From Blautia sp. (GTDB lineage Bacteria; Bacillota; Clostridia; Lachnospirales; Lachnospiraceae), in NCBI GenBank assembly GCA_023664455.1, contig JAMPFM010000001.1, positions 249,777 through 297,714 on the forward strand: 47,938 bases of DNA. The letters are read 5' to 3'. The notes under the pieces are model-generated. The model worked only from the letters and a program-made list of their open reading frames with translations. It was not told the DNA's origin and ran no database searches. The number at the start of each line of letters is the position of its first letter. Within the stretch, counting starts at the first letter, position 1. Below, one piece after another: positions 10,844 to 18,851 of the stretch. Position numbers and translations under genes: made by a program.

Positions 10844-11452
10844 TTATGCTTCGGTGGGAGCTTCCTCAGCAGCAGGAGTTTCTTCCGTTGCCGGAGCTGT
10901 TTCCTCAGCCGCAGGAGCCGCTTCTTCTGCTGCTTCTTCTTTAGCCGCAGGAGCTTCGCACGCCGATGCGCCGCCTTTTTCTGCCAACTGGTTCATAACG
11001 CGTGCAAAATTTGCAACCGGGGACTGCATACTTCCAAGTAACCTGGACAGCAATTCCTCTCTGGACGGAATCTTGGAAATATTCTTAATTCCCTCTGCGT
11101 CATAAACAGCGCCTTCCACGATGCCGCCCTTCACTTCCAGCTTATCCGCAGTCTTGGCGAATTTGCACAGAACCCTTGCAGGCGCTGTCGCGTCGTCTGT
11201 AGAAACCGCCATTGCACTCGGTCCTTTCAGATAAGGAACAAGCGCTTCACAATCCGTTCCCTTGAACGCGAAATTCATCATGGTGTTTTTGTAAACCTTG
11301 TAGCTGATGCCCGCTTCACGAAGCTGCTTACGAAGCTCTGTATCCTGCTCCACCGTAAGTCCTCTGTGATCGACCAGAACGACTGACTGCGCGTCCTTAA
11401 TCACTGTGGCAATTTCTTCTACGATAGGTTTCTTCAAGTCAACTTTTGCCAT
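10844..11452 (-). CDS. rplJ: 50S ribosomal protein L10
   Basis: The base of the ribosomal stalk, which holds L7/L12 dimers. It has 202 residues from the ATG at 11452, chosen for MAKVDLKKPIVEEI and a strong AAGGAGGT eight bases upstream; a longer TTG-started frame would run into the leader hairpin. Core L10 motifs such as VLVDHRGLTVEQ are present. The protein ends with about 40 residues made mostly of Ala, Glu, Pro and Thr after the stalk-binding helix, longer than in typical L10. Expression is probably feedback-controlled through the leader and attenuator upstream. It is co-transcribed with rplL. Confidence 0.98.
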   Translation of the reverse strand: MAKVDLKKPIVEEIATVIKDAQSVVLVDHRGLTVEQDTELRKQLREAGISYKVYKNTMMNFAFKGTDCEALVPYLKGPSAMAVSTDDATAPARVLCKFAKTADKLEVKGGIVEGAVYDAEGIKNISKIPSREELLSRLLGSMQSPVANFARVMNQLAEKGGASACEAPAAKEEAAEEAAPAAEETAPATEETPAAEEAPTEA

Positions 11453-11503
11453 TGCTTCTACCTCCTTATAGATTTTACGCCGATAGGAGTTTGCTCTATT
11501 GCG

Positions 11504-11531
11504 AAAAAACCTTCCCAAAGACGGGAAGGTT
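11504..11531 (-). terminator. Attenuator hairpin in the rplJ leader
   Basis: On the minus strand: AACCTTCCC, a six-base loop, GGGAAGGTT, then a T-run. It is a perfect intrinsic terminator placed about 50 bases before the rplJ start and inside the transcript, so it is an attenuator rather than the end of a unit. It fits L10 autoregulation by premature termination. Confidence 0.87.
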
Positions 11532-11630
11532 TGTATACAAATCTCAACTCTTCTCCTCGGTAGGCGGTATCCTTACGCCATAACGGCACCTACTGTCTTC
11601 GGCATGACACGGAAACTGTTTTCCGCGACT
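11532..11630 (-). promoter_or_regulatory. Ribosomal protein L10 leader RNA
   Basis: The minus-strand transcript here contains the pieces expected of the Firmicutes L10 leader: CCGAAGACAGTAGGTGCCG, later GCCTACCGAGGAGAAG, with GTAGG/CCTAC pairing, and then a terminator hairpin. In this RNA family the L10-L12 complex binds the leader and represses its own operon. The assignment rests on motif recognition and position, not on a covariance search. Confidence 0.85.
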
Positions 11631-11635
11631 TGTTT

Positions 11636-11665
11636 ACTATAACATACCTGTTTTTCATCTGTCAA
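11636..11665 (-). promoter_or_regulatory. sigma-A promoter for rplJL
   Basis: On the minus strand: TTGACA (11660-11665), 18-base spacer, TATAGT (11636-11641). It places the transcript start near 11629 and gives a leader of about 175 bases before rplJ. Confidence 0.82.
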
Positions 11666-11751
11666 CTGCTTTTTCTAAAACAGCCTATTCCAAACAGCAT
11701 ATTCCGTGATAGGTATTTTACCATAGGAACCCATTTTTCAATCATTTTCCG

Positions 11752-12996
11752 TCATGGAACCTGCAGGGCAGACACAAAACCCTCTTCATCAATCTGTACG
11801 TCTTCCGACAGTTCTTGCATTTTATCCAACGCTTCCCGCTTTTCCTCGCCCTCTAGCAAAAGAGTCCGGCAGCCGCTTTGAAGACAGGGGATAAATTGGA
11901 AACTTTGCAGCTTTCCTTCGGAAAGTGTCACTTTCACCATACCGGTATCAATCGTCCGGGAATTGAACCAGAAATTCCCCAGGCTGTAAATCACCGGCAC
12001 GTCGTCTATGATGTCGATTTTCTGTAAAATATGCGGGTGATCCCCGATAATCAAATCTGCTCCCGCCTCCACTAATTGAAGAGCCTGTTTATCCTGCGCC
12101 CAATCTGTCTCTTCCTGATTTTCCGTCCCCCAGTGGACATATACGATGAGGAAATCGCAGTTTTCCTTTGTCTCGGCTACGGTTTCCAAGAGTTTCGCAG
12201 GATCCCAGCAGCGGAAGACTCCCGGCGTTGTTTCCGTTGCGCCTTTTGTATCCGGGTTTTCCAGCCTCTCAATCTGGGTCGCCGCAAGGAACGCGATTTT
12301 CGTATTGTTGGCGATAAAATAAACCGGTGCGGAAGCCTCTTCCAGGTCTACGCCCGCACCCACATAGGGAACATCCGCATCCCGCAGCGTCTGTAAGGTA
12401 TCTAAGAACGCCTCTTCCCCATAATCATAAGCATGGTTATTGGCAAGGGCTACGATATCGACTCCCAAATCGTCCAGATAGGACACATAAGAAGTCGGCG
12501 CCCGGAAAGTAAAAGCTTTCTCTTCCGTAGGCGTCCCCCTGTCCGAATAGGGAAACTCATTGTTCAGCATCATGATATCCGCACTTTTCATTTCCTCTAT
12601 CAAATCCGCCTCAATCCCCTCGGAAATATCCCCGCCCCGCTGCTGCAGCGTCGCCATAATCGCATAATTGGGGTCAAAAAGAATATCTCCTGCGAAGGTA
12701 ATGGTCACGCAGTCTTCTTCCGCCGTCTCTTTGGCATAAATATTGTTCTTTGCCATATAGGACTCATCCTGCAGGATATCCTCATATTTATCGTTCTGGC
12801 TGATAATTTCCCGTACTTCCTCTTCCGCAGGCACAGTCTCTTTCGTCAGTTGGAACTGATGATATACGGGGCGCGTATCCGTCGCAATCCAGAGATAGGC
12901 AAACATCAGAAACAGTCCCGTCAGCACAGCAAATGTGAGGGTCACAAAAAATGGCATTATGAAATTGTATCTTCTTCGGATTCTTTGTTTTCTCAT
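11752..12996 (-). CDS. CapA-family (poly-gamma-glutamate synthesis type) membrane-anchored protein
   Basis: A 414-residue protein with one N-terminal membrane helix (about 13-35) and a large outside domain. The domain has the CapA-family metallophosphatase-like motifs in order: ITFAGDILFDPN, MMLNNEFPYSDRG, VALANNHAYDYG, IVYVHWGTENQ and IIGDHPHILQ. CapA relatives act in poly-gamma-glutamate capsule or other surface polymers, but many are orphans of unknown substrate; no capB, capC or capD lies nearby. The gene sits alone between rplA and rplJ, normally adjacent. An extended -10 (TGATATACT) lies six bases before the ATG, so the mRNA may start at or next to the start codon, and no ribosome binding site is seen. 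A downstream ATG (MPFFVTL) is an alternative start. Confidence 0.9.
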   Translation of the reverse strand: MRKQRIRRRYNFIMPFFVTLTFAVLTGLFLMFAYLWIATDTRPVYHQFQLTKETVPAEEEVREIISQNDKYEDILQDESYMAKNNIYAKETAEEDCVTITFAGDILFDPNYAIMATLQQRGGDISEGIEADLIEEMKSADIMMLNNEFPYSDRGTPTEEKAFTFRAPTSYVSYLDDLGVDIVALANNHAYDYGEEAFLDTLQTLRDADVPYVGAGVDLEEASAPVYFIANNTKIAFLAATQIERLENPDTKGATETTPGVFRCWDPAKLLETVAETKENCDFLIVYVHWGTENQEETDWAQDKQALQLVEAGADLIIGDHPHILQKIDIIDDVPVIYSLGNFWFNSRTIDTGMVKVTLSEGKLQSFQFIPCLQSGCRTLLLEGEEKREALDKMQELSEDVQIDEEGFVSALQVP

Positions 12997-13002
12997 ACCC
13001 CC

Positions 13003-13011
13003 AGTATATCA
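13003..13011 (-). promoter_or_regulatory. Extended -10 promoter of the capA-like gene
   Basis: TGATATACT on the minus strand, with no clear -35. Its downstream end is six bases from the predicted ATG, which would give a leaderless or nearly leaderless transcript. Confidence 0.5.
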
Positions 13012-13035
13012 CATCTTTCCATGAAAAAATAGAAA

Positions 13036-13079
13036 GAAAAAGCATCCTGGACCAGTTTTTTCAAACCGCCCAGGATGCT
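13036..13079 (-). terminator. Intrinsic terminator after rplA
   Basis: AGCATCCTGG and CCAGGATGCT pair in a perfect 10-base stem around a 19-base loop, followed on the minus strand by TTTTTC. It ends the rpmG-secE-nusG-rplK-rplA unit about 30 bases after rplA. Confidence 0.88.
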
Positions 13080-13108
13080 CCCTATTCTCTTTGTTTCCTA
13101 ATAGCAAA

Positions 13109-13798
13109 TTAGAACTTTGCCGTATTTACCTTGATGCCAGGCCCCATCGTCGTAGAAAGGGTAACGCTTCTTAAAAACTGTCCTTTCACTGCTGACGGTC
13201 TTGCCTTGATAATCGCTTCCATCAAGGTATCAAAGTTTTCCTGCAGTTTCGCTTCCTCAAAGGAAACTTTTCCGACAGGCACATGGATAATGTTGGCTTT
13301 ATCAAGTCTGTACTCAATCTTACCTGCTTTAATATCATTGACTGCCTTGGTCACATCCATAGTTACCGTACCGGCTTTCGGATTCGGCATCAAGCCTTTC
13401 GGACCAAGTATCTTACCGAGACGGCCTACCACACCCATCATATCCGGCGTCGCCACTACAACATCGAAATCCAGCCAGCCTTCGTTCTGGATTCTGGGAA
13501 TCAGCTCGTCGCCGCCTACATAATCGGCTCCCGCTGCTTCTGCTTCCGCGACTTTATCCCCTTTGGCAAATACCAGGACTTTGACAGCCTTACCTGTTCC
13601 GTTCGGCAGTACGACTGCGCCACGGATCTGCTGTTCTGCATGACGTCCATCGCATCCGGTTCTGATATGAACTTCTACGGTCTCATCAAATTTTGCTCTT
13701 GCTGTTTTCTTCACTAATGCAACTGCCTCTGCCGGCTCATATTGCACACTGCGGTCTACCAGTTTGGCAGTTTCCTGATAATTCTTACTACGTTTCAT
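13109..13798 (-). CDS. rplA: 50S ribosomal protein L1
   Basis: The protein of the mobile L1 stalk at the ribosomal exit site, 229 residues, full length. Typical motifs are [19 protein letters not shown] and [18 protein letters not shown]. In many bacteria L1 also binds its own mRNA and represses rplK-rplA. The ATG at 13798 follows a GGAGGGG ribosome binding site. It comes 13 bases after rplK and ends at the terminator at 13036-13079. Confidence 0.99.
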   Translation of the reverse strand: MKRSKNYQETAKLVDRSVQYEPAEAVALVKKTARAKFDETVEVHIRTGCDGRHAEQQIRGAVVLPNGTGKAVKVLVFAKGDKVAEAEAAGADYVGGDELIPRIQNEGWLDFDVVVATPDMMGVVGRLGKILGPKGLMPNPKAGTVTMDVTKAVNDIKAGKIEYRLDKANIIHVPVGKVSFEEAKLQENFDTLMEAIIKARPSAVKGQFLRSVTLSTTMGPGIKVNTAKF

Positions 13799-13811
13799 AT
13801 CCGCCCCTCCA

Positions 13812-14237
13812 TTACTCTTCTACTGTGATGCCCATACTTCTTGCGGTTCCGGCAATCATGCTCATGGCAGCTTCCAGACTTGCCGCATTTAAATCGGGCA
13901 TTTTAAGCTCTGCGATTTCCTGAATCTTCGCTTTGGAAATCGTTGCAACTTTCGTTTTGTTCGGCACTGCAGAACCTGATTTGATATTGCATGCTTTCTT
14001 TAACAGGACTGCAGCAGGCGGAGTTTTCGTAACGAAACTAAAACTTCTGTCCGCATATACCGTGATAACGACAGGAATGATAACGTCGCCTTTATCAGCG
14101 GTCTTGGCGTTGAATTGTTTGGTAAATTCAACAATGTTTACGCCGTGCTGTCCAAGTGCAGGACCAACCGGCGGCGCCGGGGTAGCTTTCCCGGCAGGGA
14201 TTTGTAACTTAATATATCCTTCTACTTTCTTTGCCAT
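13812..14237 (-). CDS. rplK: 50S ribosomal protein L11
   Basis: The protein of the GTPase-associated centre, 141 residues, full length. The proline-rich [20 protein letters not shown] region and the C-terminal rRNA-binding domain are present. The ATG at 14237 follows AGGAGGTG. The 144-base gap from nusG contains a folded leader at 14268-14323. Confidence 0.99.
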   Translation of the reverse strand: MAKKVEGYIKLQIPAGKATPAPPVGPALGQHGVNIVEFTKQFNAKTADKGDVIIPVVITVYADRSFSFVTKTPPAAVLLKKACNIKSGSAVPNKTKVATISKAKIQEIAELKMPDLNAASLEAAMSMIAGTARSMGITVEE

Positions 14238-14267
14238 AATGGCACCTCCTAAATATAATGTGGTATA

Positions 14268-14323
14268 GGCGTAACCGCTTTAGCGCAGCTAAAGTGTACT
14301 CCCACACTTATATTTAAACCGCC
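14268..14323 (-). promoter_or_regulatory. Predicted folded leader of rplK-rplA
   Basis: In the minus-strand RNA, a GGCG/CGCC closing stem encloses two neighbouring hairpins: GTGT-GGGAGT-ACAC and CTTTAGC-TGC-GCTAAAG. Together they resemble a small three-way junction, about 30 bases before rplK. By position it could be a site for L1 or L11 feedback; the GUGGGAG stretch recalls the L1 region of 23S rRNA, which is only a weak similarity. No separate strong promoter is seen between nusG and rplK. Confidence 0.5.
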
Positions 14324-14381
14324 TAAACGGAATAAATATCTGACTCCGGGATTCTTATTTCCCACCGAACCCTTTGCCGCT

Positions 14382-14900
14382 TTACTGCATACTTCTTACT
14401 TCCGCGAAACTGATTTCCACCGGCGTTTCCCTTCCAAACAATTCCACATTGATCGTGGCAGTCTGTTTGCCATAGTCCATTCGCTGGACAACGCCTATCG
14501 TATCTTTCCATACGCCCGCAATCACTGCGATGGTATCACCTTCCGCAAAGTCTACCGTAATATTTTCAACCTTGATGCCCAGCGGTTTCATTTCTGCTTC
14601 CGACAATGGCACCGGCTTGCTTCCCGGTCCGACGAACCCTGTAACGCCTCTGGTATTTCTCACAACATACCAGGTATCGTCGTTCATTACCATATTAATT
14701 AACACATAACCCGGAAACATCTTTTTCTGGACATTCTTTCTGGCTCCGTTTTTCATTTCCATTACATCCTGCATCGGAACCCGGACTTCCAGAATTTCCT
14801 GCTCTAAATGTCTGTTCTCAATCGTTTTCTCAATATTGGCTTTTACTTTATTTTCATACCCCGAATAAGTATGCACAACATACCAATTTGCTTCCGCCAT
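14382..14900 (-). CDS. nusG: Transcription termination/antitermination factor NusG
   Basis: A 172-residue transcription elongation factor that binds RNA polymerase and links it to the ribosome or Rho. It has an N-terminal NGN domain (NWYVVHTYSGYENKVKANIE) and a C-terminal KOW domain (GDTIAVIAGVWKDTIGVVQ). The ATG at 14900 is chosen for MAEANWYVV and a GAGAGGT site; an upstream GTG would add five residues. It follows secE after 16 bases. Confidence 0.98.
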   Translation of the reverse strand: MAEANWYVVHTYSGYENKVKANIEKTIENRHLEQEILEVRVPMQDVMEMKNGARKNVQKKMFPGYVLINMVMNDDTWYVVRNTRGVTGFVGPGSKPVPLSEAEMKPLGIKVENITVDFAEGDTIAVIAGVWKDTIGVVQRMDYGKQTATINVELFGRETPVEISFAEVRSMQ

Positions 14901-14916
14901 ACGATTACCTCTCACT

Positions 14917-15135
14917 CTACAATGTAAATGTTGTCAGAAAATCAACGCCATACTGAAGCACAAAATCCAAAACGGTAATGATTGCGCCTACAACAACGGA
15001 AATCGCAACAACCGCAATAGACTGTTTCAGAAGATCCTCCTTATCCGGCCAGGTAATTTTCTTAAATTCGGTTTTCACGCCATCCCAGAATTTAACGGGT
15101 TTTAATTCTTTATCTGTTTTTGCAGATTCTCCCAT
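14917..15135 (-). CDS. secE: Preprotein translocase subunit SecE
   Basis: A 72-residue subunit of the SecYEG channel. The family motif FWDGVKTEFKKITWPDKEDL precedes a single membrane helix at about 41-62. The length fits Gram-positive SecE, which has one helix. It sits between rpmG and nusG as in most Firmicutes, with GGAG upstream of the ATG. Confidence 0.97.
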   Translation of the reverse strand: MGESAKTDKELKPVKFWDGVKTEFKKITWPDKEDLLKQSIAVVAISVVVGAIITVLDFVLQYGVDFLTTFTL

Positions 15136-15174
15136 AATCTGATACTCCTTCCTTATGCCGCATTATTTCGTTTC

Positions 15175-15324
15175 TTATTTTGTTTCTTTATGCAGCGTAT
15201 GTTTTCTGCAGAATCTACAATATTTCTTGATTTCCATTCTGTCAGGATGTGTTTTCTTGTCTTTCGTAGTATTGTAATTACGCTGTTTGCATTCCGTACA
15301 TGCCAATGTAACTCTTGTCCGCAT
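15175..15324 (-). CDS. rpmG: 50S ribosomal protein L33 (zinc-ribbon form)
   Basis: A 49-residue ribosomal protein beginning [17 protein letters not shown] and ending HTLHKETK. Four cysteines (C9, C12, C36, C39) mark the zinc-binding C+ form of L33. The ATG at 15324 follows GGAGGTGGC. It is the first gene of the rpmG-secE-nusG-rplK-rplA unit, with a strong promoter at 15412-15440. Confidence 0.97.
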   Translation of the reverse strand: MRTRVTLACTECKQRNYNTTKDKKTHPDRMEIKKYCRFCRKHTLHKETK

Positions 15325-15411
15325 TCTTGCCACCTCCACGTGTCTATTTGCTTTGATTCATCTTCTAAATTTGAGCATAAAAAAAAGACCTAAATCGTAT
15401 CTCGTTTGAAT

Positions 15412-15440
15412 ACTATATCATAACAGGAAGTTTTCGTCAA
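15412..15440 (-). promoter_or_regulatory. sigma-A promoter for rpmG-secE-nusG
   Basis: On the minus strand: TTGACG (15435-15440), 17-base spacer, TATAGT (15412-15417), about 88 bases before rpmG. The 390-base gene-free stretch 15325-15714 holds this promoter and, facing away from it, the promoters of the FliD-like gene. The rest is AT-rich, with an imperfect dyad GACAAGG/CCTGTC near 15574-15595. Confidence 0.83.
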
Positions 15441-15504
15441 CTCTTTTCCCAAAAAATCTAAAACAAAAAAATGAAAAATTTATAAATTTTTTCCCAAAAA
15501 AGCT

Positions 15505-15531
15505 TAATTTTCCAGCGCTGCTATACGATAT
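15505..15531 (+). promoter_or_regulatory. Probable sigma-D (flagellar) promoter of the FliD-like gene
   Basis: TAAT (15505-15508), 16-base spacer, ACGATAT (15525-15531). It has the same geometry as the three clear sigma-D promoters in this window (TAAA-N16-CCGATAY) but with two mismatches. It would leave a leader of about 175 bases. Confidence 0.45.
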
Positions 15532-15586
15532 AATAGATATAATACTGATATTTTATATATTTATGCAAATTATGACAAGGTTCAGC

Positions 15587-15615
15587 TTGCCTGTCAGTTT
15601 ATAAAATGATAAAAT
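15587..15615 (+). promoter_or_regulatory. Possible sigma-A promoter of the FliD-like gene
   Basis: TTGCCT (15587-15592), 17-base spacer, TAAAAT (15610-15615) with TGA just before it (extended -10). The AAATGATAAAATAA stretch is repeated at the promoter of the glycosyltransferase operon near 20690-20702. Confidence 0.5.
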
Positions 15616-15714
15616 AAAACCATAATCTTCATATTATAATATTCTGGCATTTGAGGCAACGGACAGCCCGCCATTTACATGATATCAGATTTCAGGGAAG
15701 AAAGGAGGGGTATC

Positions 15715-17028
15715 ATGGCTTATAATAGTATCCATAATTATTCCAATATCTACAACTATTATATGACTTCCTATGCGCCGAAAAGCAGTACGCCTTATGA
15801 CACACATAAGAAAAGTGAGCTGCGCAGCGTTTATAATTCCATTGTCAAAATGAATAAAGACGCGCCTTTGTATATTCTCGATACGAGCAGGGAATCCTGT
15901 TCCTTTGCCGTCGGCATGAAAGAGAACGCAAGGGATTTACGCAATACGATAGCCTCTCTGGGCGGTCTGGATGAAAACGAGATGCTAAATAAGAAAGCGG
16001 CTTATTCCAGCAATGAGAATATTGCATCCGCTTCCTATATCGGTACGCAGGATACTTCTGCAAACGTGCCTTCTATGGACGTAGAAGTGCATGCGCTTGC
16101 TTCCCCGCAGGTTAATATGGGAAATTACCTTCCCGGAGACGAGCCGGTGGGACTTCCTGCCTCTACCTATTCTTTCGATATCAGCATCGACGATTTAAAC
16201 TACGAATTTCAGTTTAACATCAAATCGGAAGACACGAATAAAAACGTACAGGAGCGTCTCGCCAGATTAATCAGCAATGCCAATATCGGCATTACCGGGC
16301 AGGTTCTGGCGGATGATGAAAACCGTTTCTGTCTGAAACTGGAATCCAACGCAACCGGCGTCAAAAATAATAAATCCCATATTTTCCATGTGTCGGATCA
16401 CCGCACGAGCAAGACTTCCGGCGCTGTCGATTATCTGGGACTGGATCATGTGGCGTCGGCTCCTTCCAATGCCAGATATTCGGTAAACGGTCAGGAGCAT
16501 ACCTCACCTTCCAACCATGTAACCATCGGGCACACTTATGATTTAACTCTAAACGGCGTCAGCAGCGAAGAAGGCGAGACTGCTTCCATCGGTCTGAAGA
16601 CGGACGTAGAATCCCTGACGGATAATATCAGCACTTTGGTAAACGGATTTAATTCGTTCTTACGTGCCGCAGCAGAATACAGCGACAGCCATCCTAAGAG
16701 CAGCCGTATCGTCCATGACCTCAGTAACATTACACGCCTATATGCGCCGGGACTGACTTCTGCGGGACTGAACCTAAATCTTGACGGCACGCTGGAAATC
16801 GATAGCGACGTGATGCAGAAAACGGCGACTGGCTCTAATGCGCAGGAAGCGTTTTCCTCGATTACAGATTTCACCCAGTCATTGGTGCGCAAATCCAATC
16901 AGATTGCTTTGAACCCAATGGATTACGTCAACAACATTGTCGTGGCTTATAAGAATCCGGGTAAAAACTTCGCAACCCCCTACATCACCAGCGCCTATAG
17001 CGGGATGATGTTTAATAGTTACTGCTAG
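15715..17028 (+). CDS. FliD-like (flagellar cap-related) protein
   Basis: A 437-residue protein starting at the ATG at 15715 after AAGGAGGGG. The C-terminal half resembles FliD: TYDLTLNGVSSEEG, GLKTDVESLTDNISTLVNGF and SAGLNLNLDGTLEIDS. The N-terminus lacks the canonical FliD start (compare the true FliD at 29588-32158) and instead begins with a Tyr/Asn/Ser-rich segment. No Sec signal peptide is seen, as expected for flagellar type III export substrates. It stands alone, on the opposite strand to its neighbours, away from other flagellar genes, with a possible sigma-D promoter. It may be an accessory filament or hook-tip protein, or a secreted protein derived from FliD. The family link is fairly sure; the role is inference. 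Confidence 0.75.
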   Translation: MAYNSIHNYSNIYNYYMTSYAPKSSTPYDTHKKSELRSVYNSIVKMNKDAPLYILDTSRESCSFAVGMKENARDLRNTIASLGGLDENEMLNKKAAYSSNENIASASYIGTQDTSANVPSMDVEVHALASPQVNMGNYLPGDEPVGLPASTYSFDISIDDLNYEFQFNIKSEDTNKNVQERLARLISNANIGITGQVLADDENRFCLKLESNATGVKNNKSHIFHVSDHRTSKTSGAVDYLGLDHVASAPSNARYSVNGQEHTSPSNHVTIGHTYDLTLNGVSSEEGETASIGLKTDVESLTDNISTLVNGFNSFLRAAAEYSDSHPKSSRIVHDLSNITRLYAPGLTSAGLNLNLDGTLEIDSDVMQKTATGSNAQEAFSSITDFTQSLVRKSNQIALNPMDYVNNIVVAYKNPGKNFATPYITSAYSGMMFNSYC

Positions 17029-17045
17029 GAGCAGCTTTGCAAAAG

Positions 17046-17085
17046 AAAATCCTCTATGATATCGCAAGGTATCGTAGAGGATTTT
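17046..17085. terminator. Bidirectional terminator between convergent genes
   Basis: AAAATCCTCTA pairs with TAGAGGATTTT, and the stem extends through GATA/TATC to a short loop. T-runs follow on both strands. It lies between the FliD-like gene (+) and the carboxyltransferase (-) and can serve both. Confidence 0.83.
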
Positions 17086-17096
17086 TATTTTCTTAA

Positions 17097-18707
17097 TTAC
17101 AATGGAATGTTCCCATGCTTCTTTCCCGGTCTTTCCACCTTCTTATTTTTCAGTCCGTGCAGCGCCTTAATCAATGCATCCCTTGTTTCTTCCGGCTTAA
17201 TTACCTCGTTGACATAGCCCCTCGCCGCCGCGACATAGGGATTGAGAAAACGCTGTTCATACTCCGCCTTGCACTGGGCGCGCATCGCTTCCGGGTCTGC
17301 GGCGGCTTTAATCTTCCTTTTAAATGCAATGTTGACCGCCCCGTCCGCCCCCATGACGGCAATTTCCGCAATGGGCCAGGCATAAACGATATCCGCCCCC
17401 ATTTCTTTTGAATTCATCGCAATATAAGCGCCGCCATACGCTTTGCGCATAATCAGCGATATTTTCGGCACGGTCGCTTCCGAATAGGCATATAAAATCT
17501 TCGCCCCGTGACGGATAATTCCGTTATGCTCCTGCGCCGTTCCCGGTAAAAAAGCGGGCACATCAATCAGCGTGATAAGCGGAATGTTGAAACAGTCACA
17601 GAAACGGATAAATCTGGCAATTTTATCCGATACATGATAATCGAGGGAACCGCCCATGACATTGGGCTGATTGGCTACAAAGCCCACGACCTTGCCATCC
17701 ATTCTTCCCCATCCTATTACGCCGTTTTGGGCAAATTCTTTCTGTACCTCGAAGAAGCTTCCCTCATCTACGATACAGTGAATCACTTCTTTTACATCAT
17801 AAGCATGACGGGAATTGTCCGGCACGATATCCTTAATCTGCGCCGCCTTTAACTTCAACGCCCCATCCGTTTTTCCAAACCTACTAAATACTTTACCGAC
17901 GCCGGTCAGATGCTTCTGCCTTTCTTTCGTATTAATAACAGGCGGTTTCTCTTCATAATTGCCTGGCAGATAGGATAACAGCTTGCGGACGCCCATCAGG
18001 CACTCCCCTTCTGATTCGTAAGTAAAATGGGAAACACCGCTTTTTTCTGCGTGTACCTGCGCACCGCCCAGCTCCTCCGTCGATACCTCTTCGTTGATAA
18101 CTGTCTTCACTACATTGGGACCGGTGATAAACATTTTGGAAATATCTTTGACCATAAAAATAAAGTCGCAGATAGCGGGTGCATAACAGGCGCCGCCGGA
18201 ACAAGGACCTAAGATGACGGCAATCTGCGGAATAACGCCGGATGCCTGTGTATGCCGCAGAAACATGCCGCTGTAACCGCTTAAAGAAGAAATCCCTTCC
18301 TCGATTCTGGCGCCGCCGCTGTCATTGATACAGATAAGCGGCGCTTTCATCTGCATCGCCATATCCTGAATCCGGCAGATTTTGAAGGAATGATATTCGC
18401 CCAGCGTCCCGCCGATTACCGTAAAATCCTCACTGGATACAAAGACCAGCCTTCCGTCGATTTCCCCATAGCCGGTCACAACGCCGTCACCCGGCACACG
18501 CCTTTTATCCAAATCAAAATCGTCGATTCTGGATTCCACGAATCCGTCCACTTCGACGAAAGTGCCTTCATCCAGCAATATCTCTATCCGCTCCCTTGCC
18601 GTCAGCTTGCCGCTTTGGTGCTGCTTCTCAACCCGCTGCCTTCCGCCGCCCGCAAGCGCCCTTTTCCTTCTCTCATCCAGTTCCCGAATCGCTTCATCCC
18701 AGTTCAT
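17097..18707 (-). CDS. Acyl-CoA carboxyltransferase subunit (propionyl-CoA carboxylase beta / methylmalonyl-CoA decarboxylase alpha type)
   Basis: A 536-residue carboxyltransferase of the PccB/MmdA family, which moves CO2 between carboxybiotin and an acyl-CoA. Both crotonase-like halves are present. The N half has ICINDSGGARIEEGI and the oxyanion motif GPCSGGACYAPAI; the C half has PAFLPGTAQEHNGIIRHGAK and MRKAYGGAYIAMNSK. Length and motifs are complete. No biotin carrier, biotin carboxylase or membrane decarboxylase subunit lies nearby, so the direction (carboxylase or decarboxylase) cannot be told. A GGGAGGG site precedes the ATG at 18707. The gene has a strong promoter and a leader of about 140 bases with a phased TTTGATAT repeat array, suggesting regulated expression. 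Confidence 0.93.
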   Translation of the reverse strand: MNWDEAIRELDERRKRALAGGGRQRVEKQHQSGKLTARERIEILLDEGTFVEVDGFVESRIDDFDLDKRRVPGDGVVTGYGEIDGRLVFVSSEDFTVIGGTLGEYHSFKICRIQDMAMQMKAPLICINDSGGARIEEGISSLSGYSGMFLRHTQASGVIPQIAVILGPCSGGACYAPAICDFIFMVKDISKMFITGPNVVKTVINEEVSTEELGGAQVHAEKSGVSHFTYESEGECLMGVRKLLSYLPGNYEEKPPVINTKERQKHLTGVGKVFSRFGKTDGALKLKAAQIKDIVPDNSRHAYDVKEVIHCIVDEGSFFEVQKEFAQNGVIGWGRMDGKVVGFVANQPNVMGGSLDYHVSDKIARFIRFCDCFNIPLITLIDVPAFLPGTAQEHNGIIRHGAKILYAYSEATVPKISLIMRKAYGGAYIAMNSKEMGADIVYAWPIAEIAVMGADGAVNIAFKRKIKAAADPEAMRAQCKAEYEQRFLNPYVAAARGYVNEVIKPEETRDALIKALHGLKNKKVERPGKKHGNIPL

Positions 18708-18786
18708 ACCAAACCCTCCCGCTCTTCTACGAATCTCCTTCTAATACTCCGCCTTTGTCTCATGCTTCCCGCTTCTTTTTACATCC

Positions 18787-18839
18787 TTTGATTATTTGAA
18801 TACTTTACCATTTGATATCCTAATATTTTGATATTCAAA
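18787..18839. repeat. Phased TTTGATAT-like repeat array in the carboxyltransferase leader
   Basis: Four related 8-base units on the plus strand: TTTGATTA at 18787, TTTGAATA at 18795, TTTGATAT at 18811 and TTTGATAT at 18827. Their starts are 8, 16 and 16 bases apart. The last unit is also half of the palindrome TTTGATATTCAAA (18827-18839). They lie just downstream of the promoter at 18852-18879, where a bound repressor would block transcription. TTTGA-N3-TCAAA resembles the site of FabT-type MarR regulators of fatty-acid genes; that link is inference. Confidence 0.6.
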
Positions 18840-18851
18840 CTATATAAATGT

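Noticed and set aside
10844-11518. Longer L10 starting at a TTG at 11518
   Set aside because: It would translate through the attenuator hairpin; the ATG at 11452 has a strong ribosome binding site and the family N-terminus.
15610-15714. Possible c-di-GMP riboswitch before the FliD-like gene
   Set aside because: I looked for the GEMM core motifs expected before motility genes in Clostridia and found none; the leader is simply AT-rich.
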